DNA of 64,000 nt from Symbiodinium natans. Taxonomy: Eukaryota > Sar > Dinophyceae > Suessiales > Symbiodiniaceae. The stretch is from assembly GCA_905221605.1 (NCBI GenBank), contig CAJNDS010001446.1:1297315-1361314 (forward strand), read 5' to 3'. A model generated the notes under the pieces. That model had not been told where the DNA came from and searched no databases. It worked only from the letters and a program-made list of their open reading frames with translations. Of the stretch, positions 11,081 to 22,181 are shown one piece after another. The position numbers and the translations under genes are program-made. Every line of letters begins with the position of its first letter. Positions within the stretch are counted from its first letter, which is position 1.

Positions 11081-12458
11081 GGCGCCGGGAGCTTCAATAG
11101 TCTGTCTCCCACACAGGCGCCAAACCCTAAACCCTCAACCCTAAACCCTTAAAGCCCTAAACCTGCAAACCTCCAAACCCTTAAACCCCGAAACCCTAAA
11201 TCCCTCAACCCGAAACCCAGGAACGGCTTTGCTGCCACGGGGCATCGCTCCGGGTGGGGTCCTCAGCGTCTCACAAGGTTCATACAACTCAAGTTCTTTG
11301 AGTTTTCGGGGTTTTTTGGGTTTAGGGTCTCAAGATTTTTTGGGCCCAGTGCTTGGAGGCCCTCGAGTTTAGGCGTTTAGGGGCAGCTTGGGCTCTGCGT
11401 GCTTGGGGGGTTCAGGGGATTGAGGGATCGGGCTCTAGGGATTCGGGCGTTCGGGGGTTTGAGGGGTTTGAGGGGTTTTGAGTGTCTGAGGGGCTTAAAT
11501 ATGTCAGGAACCCTTAAAAAGGACCCGAACTCTCAAAATTCTCAAATCTCTCGAAACCCAAAGATCGTAAACCCAGAGATCCTCCACTCTTCCCTCCCAG
11601 GAAGACCCTGAATCTAGGGCTCAGGGGTTATAGGGTTTAAAGGGTTTCTACGCAGGGTTGACATGGTTGAATAGGGATTTACAAGGGGGTTTAGGGGGTA
11701 TTGCGTTTCTACGCAGGGTTTTATATGGCTTACAGGGTTTTGTCGGGTTTAATAGGGTTGTGGGGATTCTACGCAGGGTTTATATGGTTTGCAGGGTTTT
11801 GTGGGTTTTTTTTGGATTTCCAGTGGCCTTTCATGGGGTTTTGCCCGGGTGCCACGAAGAGGAACCCGAAGCACTGGGATCGCTTCCGCGGCTCCAGCGG
11901 GAGCCTGTCGCCTTGAGGTGGGTCTGGGAGGGTTTAGGGTTTAGGGTTTTAGGGTTTAGGGTTTAGGGTTTAGGGTTTGGGGTTTAGGGTTTAGGGTTTC
12001 GGATTTCGGGTTTGGGTTCTTCAGGGGGGGAGTTCATGATGGGTAGCTACCTAGGGAAGCCTTAGGAGCACTCGGGAACCTGGGGTTACATACAGGCAGG
12101 GTTAGGGGTTTCGGGGTTTGGGGATGGGGGTTTGGGGATGGGGGTTTGGGGTCTAAGGTGGCAGGCTTTAGGCTTTTGTTGAGGGTTTAGGGAAAGTTCA
12201 GGGTTTTGGAGGTTCATGGGTACTTGGGGTACTCCTGCCCACACTACATGGGAAGCTGAGTTCCGGCTTGTGGGTTTGGGGCGTTTCGGCAGGCCGCCCC
12301 GCTTAGAGGCCCACTTTAAACCCTAAACCCTAAGCCCTACATGATCCAGGGAGGCCGGGGCTAGGGTTTCGGGTTCATCCGAAACCATCTAAACTTAAAC
12401 CACAAGCCGATGGTCAGGTCATCAAACTTTTCGCAACGCCCACACTCGTTATCCTCAG
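11081..12458. other. Telomere-like intronic region with possible small exons
   Basis: C-strand copies at 11120-11215, G-strand copies at 11290-11480, 11620-11820 and 11930-12200, C-strand at 12310-12335. Islands with splice-like edges are 11221-11277 (after AACCCAG, before GTTCATAC), 11580-11605 (after CTTCCCTCCCAG) and 11851-11915 (before GTGGGTC). They are too short, or open in too many frames, to call. 12041-12093 resembles 16801-16881. Confidence 0.4.
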
Positions 12459-12545
12459 AACAACATCCACCCTAAGAAGCCCATCAGCAACTCCCGAAGT
12501 GCCCCCAGCAGGTACCCAGACGGGTTCCGCGTGCTCCGTCTGTGA
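12459..12545 (+). CDS. Probable terminal exon, 28 codons and stop
   Basis: After the acceptor TATCCTCAG the frame reads NNIHPKKPISNSRSAPSRYP and closes with TGA at 12543. No donor-like telomere array follows; the next array (12735) is a C-strand one. This fits the 3' end of a gene whose upstream exons lie in the arrays to the left. Function unknown. Confidence 0.45.
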   Translation, partial: NNIHPKKPISNSRSAPSRYPDGFRVLRL

Positions 12546-12559
12546 AGCAGCGGGGGCCG

Positions 12560-13514
12560 TGGTGCCGGCAACTGTTTGAAATGCATATCATCTTCGTAGG
12601 GCCACTGGGTCCGGGTTTGTTGTGGGCATAGCGCAACCCCTGGCAGCAAAGCCTCTGTTTCCGCAAGCCTACAGGGCTCATAAGTGGGTTTTTGCTACCT
12701 TGTTATTGGGATACTAAGTGCCATGAACCCCCTTAATCCCTAAACCCTAACCCTAAACCCTAAACCCCAAACCCCTAAACCCTGAGTTTGTGTCGAGCTC
12801 CCGCCCAGCTCCGGAATGCTCGACCGGAACGTACGTGCCCCGCACCGTACTAGTGGCTTCATCGCGGGAAATTTTAGGGCCTTACTGAGGGCCTTACTAT
12901 AATGAAACCCTAAACCCTAAACCCTGAGACCCTAAGCCCTAAACCGTAAACCCTAAGCCCTAAACGGCCGCACCGGTCAAGATCTTTCAGCCGTCTAAAC
13001 CCCAAACCCTCAACCCTGAACCCCGACCCCAGAAAGGTTTAGGGTTTAGGGTTTAGCGTTTAGGGTTTAGGGTTTAGGGTTCAGGGTTTAGGGCAAACCC
13101 TCAAAAGAACCGTAACCCCTCAAACCTCAGCTCTAAACCCCGCCAACCCCCACAAATACCCCAAAAACCAGGACCCAAGGCTTTAGGGCTTTTTGTCGCC
13201 CCTTGCGGGCCCCAGCGCCATTGGCAAAGCCGAGTGCGGGGGCCGCCAGCGCAGGGAATGCGGAGACCGCGTTGGTGTTCTCTTTGGTTTAGGATTCTCC
13301 TAAACCCTAGCGCCCTGAACCCGAAACCCTAAACCAAAAAACCCCTAACCCCTAACCCCTGCACCCTACGATCCAGGCGGAAGCACGTTTAGGGTTTTCG
13401 GCTCAGGGTTCACAGGGAGGTTCTGCCTGGTTCCGCATGCTGTGAAGAGATTAGTGGACTAAGGCTACCGAGGTTTCGGGTTTCGGGTTCAGGGTTTCGG
13501 GTTTTTGGTGTGAA
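12560..13514. other. Telomere-like arrays with weak exon candidates
   Basis: C-strand arrays at 12735-12785 and 12904-12965, then an abrupt C-to-G switch at 13035 and another C array at 13096-13165. 13216-13274 follows GCGGGCCCCAG and precedes GTGTTC; one frame reads AIGKAECGGRQRRECGDRV, but all three are open. A 10-nt island GCGGAAGCAC lies exactly between a TCCAG and GTTTAGGG at 13380, a possible microexon. Confidence 0.35.
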
Positions 13515-13667
13515 ATGAGCAAGCCGTACCTCACAGACACAGTTTCCCAATCGGCGGCACGTGCTATTGGCAGTGATGTGGAGGACAACGCGATGCACCG
13601 GGGACCCGAACAGTTGCCCCAAGAAGTGTCGTGTAAGAGTTCGGGGCTTAGGCTTAATAATTCATAA
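13515..13667 (+). CDS. Short ORF or exon starting MSKPYLTDTVSQSAARAIGS
   Basis: 50 codons from ATG to TAA in unique sequence between a G-strand array and the AT-rich microsatellite. Composition is ordinary for a soluble protein. No homology recognised; start and splice edges uncertain. Confidence 0.3.
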   Translation: MSKPYLTDTVSQSAARAIGSDVEDNAMHRGPEQLPQEVSCKSSGLRLNNS

Positions 13668-13673
13668 TTCATT

Positions 13674-13752
13674 GATAATTAATTAATTAATTAATTAATT
13701 AATTAATTAATTAATTAATTAATTAATTAATTAATTAATTAATTAATTAATA

Positions 13753-13804
<52 letters not shown>
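13674..13804. repeat. (ATTA)n followed by (AT)n microsatellite
   Basis: About 80 bp of the ATTA tetramer grade into about 50 bp of AT dinucleotide. It marks a strong base-composition break in otherwise GC-rich DNA. Confidence 0.95.
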
Positions 13805-13809
<5 letters not shown>

Positions 13810-14208
13810 TTTAAATATTTGGGTCTGCATCACATCGAGCCTTGGGGTGTTGTGCTTGCCCTCGCGCTACTGCTCATGGATCTTCATGCGTCTAGGGCCA
13901 CCAGCTGTGACGCAGAGCAAGTGCATTGAAATCTCGAAGCCGAAGCTGCTCAACCCTGAAGTTGAGAAGCCGACAACCCCCCTGCGCTCTGAATCCCGGC
14001 ACCTAGCACTGCAGCCGATCCGCGTTTTGCAACTGTTCTCTATTTGAGCTGATGGAACGCAGCATGCCACGCCATGTTACGGGCTTTGCCCTGTTTAAAG
14101 GGGGCTTTTGTAGTTCGATCCAGGCAGAATGGCTTGTCTAGCCGCTTTCTGTTTTATCTGTTTTTCTTGTGTTTTTTTGTTACAGTAGGTGTTTCCCTAC
14201 CTCTACAG

Positions 14209-14295
14209 TCTCTTAAGCTGCACGCATCCCCAAGCTCCAGGCCCAGAAGTAAGTCAGACCTTGCCACCGGCATGAGGCGAGAAAGTCACAGCTGA
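14209..14295 (+). CDS. Probable terminal exon, SLKLHASPSSRPRSKSDLAT
   Basis: Good acceptor (TTTCCCTACCTCTACAG) followed by 28 codons and TGA at 14293. The segment is S/R/K-rich. Upstream, 13880-14049 is also open (KCIEISKPKLLNPEVEKPTT) and could belong to the same transcript, but no phase-consistent join was found. Confidence 0.45.
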   Translation, partial: SLKLHASPSSRPRSKSDLATGMRRESHS

Positions 14296-14412
14296 GATTT
14301 AGGGCCATTTAGGGTTTAGAGTTTAGGGTTCAGGGTTTAGGGTTTAGGGTTTAGGGCTAGCTCTGCAGACTTCTGAGAAGTCCTGAGCCGTGGCCCGGAC
14401 CGCTTATTGCAG

Positions 14413-14488
14413 CATTTGCTATGGGAGCTCTCGTGTGGGTGTCCCCCGTGCTTCAAGGTTCCGCCTCCTTCACTTCAGAAAGTCAAGG
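14413..14488 (+). CDS. Probable exon ending at a telomere-repeat donor
   Basis: Follows CTTATTGCAG and ends at AAGG|GTTTAGGG. One frame reads FAMGALVWVSPVLQGSASFT, a hydrophobic stretch; a second frame is also open. Entry phase 2, exit phase 2. Confidence 0.35.
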
Positions 14489-14971
14489 GTTTAGGGTTTA
14501 GGGTTTAGGGTTTCGGGTTTAGGGTTAGCAGTACATTGTGCAACCCTAAACCTCAAAGAATCCTGAGCTTCGAACGCAAAGCCTTACCCCAAAACCCTGA
14601 GCCTAACGTAACCCCTAAGCCCCAAATCTTTAAGAACCCTACACCTCAAACCTCAAATATCGCCCTAAACCTTACACTTTCAACAACCTTAAACCCTAAA
14701 CTTACCCTAAACACACACACACATAGAGCAGCCCTCAACCTTACAACAAGACACTAAAAGCGAAAGCTGCAAACAACAACCCTGACACTCTGAACTTTGG
14801 GCCCTTAGTAGGATTTCGGGAGGGCTTGAGATCGTACGTGAGACTCCCACGAGTGCCGTCCGTCCTTATGAAGGGTGGTGTAGCCGCTTCAGCTGTGATG
14901 CCAGGGTGGGCACTTTACCTGGGACTGACTCGCGGGGGTGTTGGAGGCCCTAGGGTTTGCGGAGTGCTCAG

Positions 14972-15200
14972 ATGATGTTGAAATCTCGCAACAACTTTGA
15001 ACCATCTACTTCCGGCACGCAAACGTCCCTTTTGCCAACCCACCTTTACGTCCACTGGACCCTACCGTCAAGGCAAGAGGATGCTTGACAATGAGGATGC
15101 CAGAGGAAGGACTTCCACACTTGAGAACCTCTATCCAACACCGGAGCAGCAGCCGCCCTCCCAGCCCCGAAACCTGATCCCTGATATGACACAGTGTTTG
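14972..15200 (+). CDS. Coding-like stretch, two overlapping candidate frames
   Basis: After GTGCTCAG one frame starts MMLKSRNNFEPSTSGTQTSL and stops at 15086. A second frame continues from 14997 to about 15200 with RTSTLENLYPTPEQQPPSQP. Both are protein-like; only one can be right at any position. The following 15200-15480 has no repeats and no clear ORF. Confidence 0.3.
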
Positions 15201-15499
15201 TATTGCTGCTATTGGTGAGTGTATTTTAGGTTCCTTTGTAATATTGGTGAGTGTATATATTGGGTGTCCTTTTGGGATACAAGGAAAACAAACCCTACTT
15301 CATGTGGCTAGCTGCAGTTTTGTTGGAGAGTGCACACAGGCTTTAGCGGGCTTGGGGCTTCGTTGTTCAGAAGGGGCCCCCAGCCGGATTTTCAGGGTAG
15401 TTCTTGAGAGGGTGTATTTCATGTGGGTGTATACTATACACTGTATACCCTAAACCATAAAACCTAGCGCCGGTGGAAAATAGGAACCTCTAAATATTG

Positions 15500-16540
15500 G
15501 TGGGCCCCTAAACCCTAAACGCTAAACCCTAAACCCTAAACGGGTTTAGGGTTTGGGGGGGTTTAGGGTTTAGGGTTTGCGGTTCAGGGTTTAGGGTTTA
15601 GGGTTTAGGGTAAGCACATTTCTGGCCTGCCCTGGTGCACCGCGTGGCAACGCCAGCCTTTTTCCGATAGAGCGCATTGCTGCTCCGACAAGAAAGGGCT
15701 CTGGACCCTGATATTGCAGCCTAAATCCTGAACCCTAAACTTTAAACCCTAAAAACCCTAGGCCCTAAGCCCCAAGACCTGAACCCCAAAAGCCCAAGCC
15801 AAGAAGTCCTGAAACTCCAAACCCCCCAAGTCCTGAAGCCCTCAGCCATAGCCCTTCACATCAAATTTGCCAAAGTTCAACAGAAGAGTCCTTAGAGCCT
15901 TCAATGAATTTTAGGGTTTAGGAATTAGGGTTTAGGGTTTAGGGTTAGGGCTTTAAGAAGTTGAAGTTTAGGGTCTGGGCGCCGCCCAAGCCGCACGTCG
16001 CTGCTGACACTCTTGGGTCAAGCTCCTTGCCAAGGCCCTGTAGGTGGCCCTGAGAGACAAGCCATGACAACCCCCAACCCCGGACCCTGAACCTTGAATC
16101 ACTCTGGAACCCTACGACCCCGAAGCCCCCAACCTCACCCCCTCACCCGCTCGGCCCCAACCCCCAACCCCCAACCCCCAACCCCCAACCCCCAACCCCC
16201 AACCCCCAACCCCCAACCCCCAACCCCCAACCCCCAAACCCCAAACCCCAAACCCCAAACCCCAACCCCCCCCAAACCCCAAACCCCAAACCCCAAACCC
16301 CAAACCCCAAACCCTAAACCCTTAACCCTAAACCCTAAACCCTTAACCCAAGTCTGGAGTTTCCTAAATGCTTATTTCTAAACCAGAGCCCTGAACCCGA
16401 GACTCCCTGAGCCCCGAAAACCCTGAAGCCTAAACGGGTTCAGGGCTTATAGGGCTTATAGGGCTTATAGGGTTTATAGGGTTAAATTGGGTTTATAGGG
16501 TTTATAGGGTTTGGGTTTAGGGATGCGTCGAGCCACGGGC
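15500..16540. repeat. Mixed telomere-like arrays, both strands
   Basis: A head-to-head junction CCCTAAACGGGTTTAGGG lies at 15530-15547. C-strand variants AACCCCC and AAACCCC are homogenised at 16150-16315. G-strand TTATAGGG variants occur at 16440-16510. An island at 15610-15707 is open to a TGA (FLACPGAPRGNASLFPIERI) and one at 15884-15914 lies between CAACAG and GTTTAGGA; both are weak exon candidates. Confidence 0.7.
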
Positions 16541-16546
16541 CGGAAG

Positions 16547-17419
16547 CCGCTCAAGAAGGGGTTGGCTCCTGCTGACGAGGCTGTGTTGAGGGCTTTAAGA
16601 GGCTTCAAGGTCTTTTTTTGCTGGTGGAGGGGGGTTTAGGGTTTTATTAGGGTTTGGGGTTTGGGGTTTGGGGTTTGGGGTTTCAGAAAAGTAGGGGGGG
16701 GGGGGGGGGGGGGGGGGGTTTGAGAGTTTTAGGGGTGTCTGGTGGCATTTTTTGAATTTTGGGGGAGGGTTTTGCACGGTTTTGGGGACGCAAGGATTTT
16801 GGTAGGTACCTAGGAAACCTTAATGAAGCTTAGGGAGCCTTGGGAAGTGGTGGGGAGAAAAGGGAACCTTGGGTTACATACCCCCCTTGAACCTCGCTCC
16901 TTAAGAACCCTATAAGGTGTAAGTGTAAGGTACCCTAGTTAGCTTTCCTTACTCTTACTTTCATCCCGACTTACTTATCACCACGCAGTAGCCATGAACA
17001 TGAAAATAGGGTCTAGAGGGGCTAAACCGCTAAAGAGGGTGCTTCAGGGACAACGGCTTGTGGGCTGGGTAATACTTGGATTGTTTTTTGGGATGTTCCC
17101 CCGTATACTAACTGTCCTTAAGTAGGGATGATCATAGGGGGTACAATATTCCCTACTAAGGACTGTTAGCAGAAGGGGAGCATCCCAACCCTAAACCCTA
17201 AAACTTACACCCTAAACCCCAAACCCCAAACCCCAAACCCCAAACCCCAAACCCCAAACCCCAAACCCCAAACCCCAAACCCTAAACCCTAAACCCTAAA
17301 CCCTAACCCCGAACCCTACACCCGATGATCGCGAGAGTGCCTGGACTCGTTTTTCTCTGGTCGAGGCACTGTTGCAGGGCCACTGGGATGCGGGGCAGTT
17401 TGGAATTGCCGAGGCCGCA
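16547..17419 (+). CDS. Two phase-compatible exons (16547-16609, 17336-17419)
   Basis: 16547-16609 follows GGAAG, reads PLKKGLAPADEAVLRALRGF and ends AAG|GTCTTT. 17336-17419 follows a CCCTAAA array and CGCGAG, reads TRFSLVEALLQGHWDAGQFG and ends GCA|GTTTAGGG. Both begin and end in phase 0. The intron between holds poly-G, the foldback element at 17090-17186 and (AAACCCC)n. No family recognised; other frames are open in each exon. Confidence 0.4.
17090..17186. mobile_element. Foldback element A, copy 1
   Basis: Ends GGGATGTTCCCCCGTATAC and GGGGAGCATCCC pair as terminal inverted repeats, continuing inward through ACTAACTGTCCTTA and TAAGGACTGTTAG. Total 97 bp with a short centre containing GGGGGTAC. 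Two further copies lie at 37617-37765 and 50575-50670. Non-coding; looks like a MITE or introner element. Confidence 0.75.
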
Positions 17420-17689
17420 GTTTAGGGTTTAGGGTTTAGGGTTTAGGGTTGATGGTTTGTGAACCCAGGAAGGTTTTTCAGGGAGTGTGGGTTCAGGGGG
17501 TTCGGGTTTGGGTTTCAGGGCTCGGGGATGTTTAGGGCTTAGGGGTGTCTGGGGTTCAGGGATGTTTAGGGTTTAGGCTCGGGGAATGACTCTCAGGGGA
17601 ATAGGGGGGTTACTGTAGCAGTTTCAGGGTTCAGGGTTTGGAAGGGTCGAGGGTTCTTTGGCCTCTAGAGTAAGTAGCTCGGAACTGTG

Positions 17690-18058
17690 GCGCGCGCGCG
17701 CTCGCGCGCGCACTCGCGCACGCGCGCACGCGCGCACGCGCGCAGGCGCGCACGCGCGCACGCGCGCGCGCACATGCGCACGCACGCACGAATGCACGCG
17801 TGCACACGCGCAAGCGCGCGCACGCACGCAAGCACGAACGGACGAACGCACGAACGCACGAATGCACGAATGCACGAACTCACGAACACACGAACGCACG
17901 AGCGCACGAACGCACGAAGGCACGAACGCACGAATGCACGAACGCACGAACGCAGGAATGCAGGAACGCACGAACGCACGTTCGCCGCACGAATGCCGCA
18001 CGAACGCGCGAACGCACGAACGCGCGAACGCACGAGCGCACGAACGCACGAACGCGCG
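17690..18058. repeat. CGCACGAA-type octamer array
   Basis: A CG/CA dinucleotide-rich lead (17690-17815) becomes a long array of CGCACGAA with CGCGCGAA and CGAATGCA variants. It is open in nearly all six frames, giving R/A/H/T-rich ORFs up to 169 codons that are artefacts. Very CpG-rich, so a likely methylation target. Confidence 0.9.
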
Positions 18059-18338
18059 ACCTGTCTGTTTGATGAGGTTTCTGCGTGGTGTTTTTGTTTT
18101 GTTCTTGCACTAAGACCTGTTTCTCCAACTGTTCTTTTCAAACGAGATGCGTCAAATACGACGAGTAGCTGGTGTTCACCAAGTCTGGAACATTAAGTCC
18201 TCGATCAGCCTGACCCGAAAACACGTCGAAATGTAGGACTTCCCGAGCATGGGAGGGTGTCGGGCTTCAGGGTTCACACATTTTTCGGTCGCTCTTGTCG
18301 TTCGTTGCTTTATGGCGTTTCGTATGATTTTTTGATAG

Positions 18339-18994
18339 GTGCGAAATCATTAGCGAAGTCCTTCGGACACTCTGGAACGCACACGAGGTCCAAGAAATTA
18401 GACCTTCGTAATACCAGCTATTTGGGTGCCTCAACCCACAGAATATGGGCCCCATGACTATCAGAGGTGTGGGTTGGGGGAACCGACAAATGCGCCCTGA
18501 AGCCCCAAAGCCCTAAACTCTAAACCTACTCTGGGGGCCCGAGACGCCAAAGCGAGAAGTAGGTGACTGGCAGCACCGTCTTCTATTCTGAGCTGCAGCA
18601 GGAGTTCCAGCTCGGATTCAAGGCCGCTTTAGGGTTTAGGGTTTAGGGTTTAGGGTTTAGGGTTTAGGGTTATAGGGTTATCACCATCATCATCATCATC
18701 ATCATCATCACCACCATGACCATCATGACTATGACCATGATGATCATTATTATGAGGGCCGTTGTGGTCATGAGGGTTCCATGGGTATTATGCTTGCTTC
18801 GGCTTCTCACAAGACTTACTTGAGATCATTGCTACTCCTACACACTGTTCTGTTGATCATTGCTCCGTTTGTTGGTATTCGTTATCTTCCTAAACCCTGA
18901 ACCCTAAACCCTAAACCCTAAACCCTACCCTAAACCCTGAACCCTAAACCCAGGTTGCAGGACACAGAGGATGTTCAACCCTCGGCCCACGAGG
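18339..18994 (+). CDS. Exon group 18339-18387, 18442-18466, 18574-18633, 18961-18994
   Basis: 18339-18387 follows TTTGATAG, reads CEIISEVLRTLWNAHE and ends GAG|GTCCAAG. 18442-18466 follows CAACCCACAG in the expected phase. 18574-18633 follows GACTGGCAG and reads TVFYSELQQEFQLGFKAA up to GG|GTTTAGGG. 18961-18994 follows GTTGCAG and reads TQRMFNPRPTR up to GTTGCAGG. The last two join in phase; the join between the second and third does not. The intervening intron has an (ATC)n run at 18679-18714. Confidence 0.45.
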
Positions 18995-19107
18995 GTTGCA
19001 GGGTCTCGGCTCCGGGGCTGCTTAGGGCCTGGGGCTCGGGGCGGTTTGGGTTTGGGGTTTAGGGTTTAGGGTTTAGGGTTTAGGGTTTGTGGTCTAGGGT
19101 TTCTCAG

Positions 19108-20218
19108 GCAACCTTGACCCCTACCCCCGCGAGGACAACTTCCTGATCCTGGGCGAGTACCGGGCACGGATTCATGCCGCCGAGCTCCTGTGGGAAATCC
19201 GAGGCCGCCCGGAGGAACGCATCACCTGGAAGAAACTCGGCACCTGGGTGCGACTTACTGGAGGGGTCCTTGATGAGGGATTTCGGGTTTGCTGTAGGGT
19301 GATGCTTCCCAACAGAAAGGGACTGCTATTTTAGGTGCGCCGGACATCGTGGAATTGGACGCGGAGCCCGACCCAGACGACGACGCACCCTTGATGCGAC
19401 CTGACGCGCCTGCGGCGCCCGCGGCGCCTGCGGCGCCCGTGGCGCCCGCAGCGCCCGCCGCGCCCGCTGCGCCCATTGCGCCCGCTGCACCGGTGGCCCC
19501 GGTGCCGCGAGACGACTCGCCTTTGACGGTGCTCTTTTCCAGCGCGCCCAAGACCAAGAGGCGCCAGGCCCCCGCTGCCCCGGCTCCTGTGAAGAAGTAC
19601 AACCTCCGATCCCGGGAGGATAGGGCGGAGAGGAGGGAGAGGGCTCCCGTGTACGAGATCGAGCCTTCTTCGGTGACACCGGACAAGGAGCAAGTCCAGG
19701 AGGTGAACGGGGCCTCGCCATTGGCAGTTTGGGGCCTGCAGAGGCTCATAGGGCCCTCCGCACCGCCTGGGGAATACACCTGTGCAGTCTGCTGTGCGCT
19801 GCTCCGGCCGATGGCGGCCACTGCCAAGGCCGACCTCTTGCGCGAGAAGCTGGCGTGCGACAGCTGCGGCCGCTTCGGGCGCGGAATCCCAGCGAGGGAC
19901 TTTCTGGCCCCTTGCCTTGCACGCTGAGCACACTCTGAGCATACTTCGAGGGAAGGGATCCTCGCATCCTCTAAGCCTGAATAGGAGCCTCAAGGAGCCC
20001 AGGTCATGGAGGCTAATTAAGTGGCTTCTAGGCTGCGTTCGGCTGCTTCGGCTGAGGTATGTGGTGACGACCTGGAGGAATTCCTGATATGGGCCAAGAG
20101 CGATGTGAAATCGGGCCGCCACGTCCGATGTTGTACATACTCCGTCTGCAGGCCCTGCGCGCAGCTGCCCCACAGCCAGCGCCGCCCACGCAAGCGCGCC
20201 CGGTACAAGGAATCCTAA
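19108..20218 (+). CDS. Proline/alanine-rich protein with Cys clusters (19108-19247, 19335 to about 19890, 20022-20218)
   Basis: 19108-19247 follows TTTCTCAG and reads NLDPYPREDNFLILGEYRAR then ELLWEIRGRPEERITWKKLG to a GTGCGAC donor. 19335 onward follows CTATTTTAG: an acidic start, a run of AP/APAAP repeats, then basic KKYNLRSREDRAERRER, then YTCAVCCALLRPM and KLACDSCGRFGRG. In-frame TGA at 19925 unless spliced earlier. 20022-20218 contains EEFLIWAKSDVKSGR, RCCTYSVCRPC and a basic tail, ending TAA at 20216. Paired CxxC groups suggest a zinc-binding DNA or RNA protein. Exact joins unresolved. Confidence 0.55.
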
Positions 20219-20471
20219 AGCGTCTGAAAAAAAGAGTGAGATGCCCCCCCCCCCCCCCCGCCGGAAGCTTGCAAGGTATGCCGAAGGTGATCCAGGATGG
20301 TACCCGGGGAGGGTGAAGTTGGCCCAGCCACCGAAACCCCCGTCAAACCTGCCCCCCGAAGCGCTTCGCCGGCGGTTTGGGGTGTGGGGGGGGGGGTACC
20401 GATGTGGACTCCCAAATGCTTCTCAGAAGCCCTAAGCCCCATAAGTCGAGTTCGCCGTTTCTGGCCCGCAG

Positions 20472-21199
20472 CCTTCACAGCCATCCTCCAGTTCAGGAGC
20501 TTAGGGTTTAGGATGTATAGGGGTTTAGGGTTTTAGGGTGTGGGGTGTAGGGGTTTCATTAGGAGGAGTTAGGGGTTAAGGCTAGCTCGAAGGCCGAGTG
20601 TCTAAGCTGCGGCAGCTGAACCCAGCGTGTCGGGGAAGCCCCCAACTCACAAACCACCTTTCGAGAACTTTCAGGCGGGGTTCGTAGGGATTTCGGGCGC
20701 CGACCCCTCAGCCCACAGCCCAGGCACCTTCAGCCAAAAGACTCGCAGCATGCCCTTGTCCCAAGGAATAGGTCACCCTGATGCAACCAGCGCCATGGTC
20801 CTCGCCGGACGGCGCGGAAGGTGGGCCCGGGGTATTCTTGGGCCCTAAGACCTAAGCCCTAAGCCCTAAAACCCTAAACCCTAAAACCTAAACCCTAAAC
20901 CCTAAACCCTAAACCCTAAACCCTAAACCCTAAACCCTAAACCCTAAACCCTAAACCCTAAACCAGGGCTGGGGCTCTTCTGCAGGGCTTTTGAGGTTCG
21001 GGATGTGGGATTGCGGGAGAGCGATGTCCTGACCGCGCTCTGTGATTTGGGCCCTACAGTCCTTGAACATGTTCGGGGGTACCCTTGTTGAGGATTGCTG
21101 TGGCAAGGATCAGAGCATTCATGGGGTATTTTTCAAGTACCTTTACCTTGGGCGTGCCCATATGTTTGCTCTACACATATATATAAAGACATACGTAAC

Positions 21200-21237
<38 letters not shown>

Positions 21238-21293
21238 CATATCTGTGTGTACGTATATGTGTACATATATGTATATGGATATGTATGTATATC

Positions 21294-21336
<43 letters not shown>

Positions 21337-21816
21337 CTGTCTGTATGTATGTATGTAGGTAGGTAGGTATGTATGTATGTATAAATATATACATACATAC
21401 ATACATACATGCCTACACATGTTATCATTGAAATGCAGCATAATCTGGTTGTGCATGTATTTATTTAGTGAGACAAAATACGTAAATACCAAGCATGTGT
21501 GTGTGCACACATATATATATATACACACATACATATATCCGTGTGTGTGTGTGTGTGTGTGTGCGTGCGTGCACGTGTGCGTGCGTGTGCGTGTGCATGT
21601 GCGTGTGTGCGTGTGCGTGTGCGTGTGCGTGTGCGTGTGCGTGTGCGTGTGCGTGTGCGTGTGCGTGTGCGTGTGCGTTTGCGTGTGCGTGTGCGTGTGC
21701 GTGTGGGTGTGGGTGTGTGTGTATATATATATATATATCAGCGTAAGATTGAGACTTGAGATCAGCAAAGGTGGCTTCTTTTCGGGGGAGCTAGGAGGAG
21801 GGAGGCATGGTTCTGA
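20472..21816 (+). CDS. Candidate gene, exons 20472-20505, 20616-20831, 20967-21078, 21771-21816
   Basis: Follows a Tudor-like fragment at about 20262-20330 (ARYAEGDPGWYPGRV). 20616-20831 follows GCTGCGGCAG and reads KPPTHKPPFENFQAGFVG...GHPDATSAMVLAGRRGR to G|GTATTC. 20967-21078 follows a CCCTAAA array ending AACCAG, reads FEVRDVGLRESDVLTALCDL and ends GG|GTACCC. 21771-21816 follows ATCAGCAAAG and stops at 21814. The last three exons chain in phase (1+2, 2+1). The first join is off by one base. Function unknown. Confidence 0.5.
20868..20965. repeat. CCCTAAA array preceding an exon
   Basis: About 13 near-perfect copies ending AACCAG, the acceptor of the exon at 20967. Confidence 0.92.
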
Positions 21817-21957
21817 GAAAGCTGCGGTTCCCTGTTTTTTGAAAGGGCTGTTGGGGCCCCTAAATCTTACGCCTAAACAGTAAAACTCTGAAGATATAAA
21901 TCTAGATAGATGGACATATACAAAACATATATATATATATATATTCATATGTGTGTG

Positions 21958-21988
<31 letters not shown>

Positions 21989-21990
21989 TT
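21196..21990. repeat. Cluster of AC/AT/TATG and TGCG microsatellites in an intron
   Basis: (AC)n and (AT)n at 21199-21240, (TACA)n and (GTAT)n at 21296-21405, a (TG)/(TGCGTG)n tract at 21540-21722 and (AT)n at 21928-21988. All lie inside the intron between 21078 and 21771 or just after the gene. ORFs rich in Y/I/H/T from this region are artefacts. Confidence 0.9.
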
Positions 21991-22181
21991 GTATGCATTT
22001 ACGTAGAGAGATGTGAAGCCACAGCTTCTTGCAGAGCTTGCCTTGGATTCTCTTCGGCTCTCAGCGACACGCCGTGGGAGACCTCGGGAGCAGCGGAAAG
22101 TCCCCTGACTGGACGCACTTCTGAGGCTCTGTGCTCGGTGATCGCCTTTCGTAGAAGCCACTGAGACGCCAAGAAGCGATG

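Noticed and set aside
17624-18196. Six long overlapping ORFs, R/A/H/T-rich
   Set aside because: Open in nearly all frames because the CGCACGAA octamer array has no stop codons.
21133-22161. 342-codon reverse-strand ORF rich in HTHT and YIYI
   Set aside because: Translation of microsatellites.
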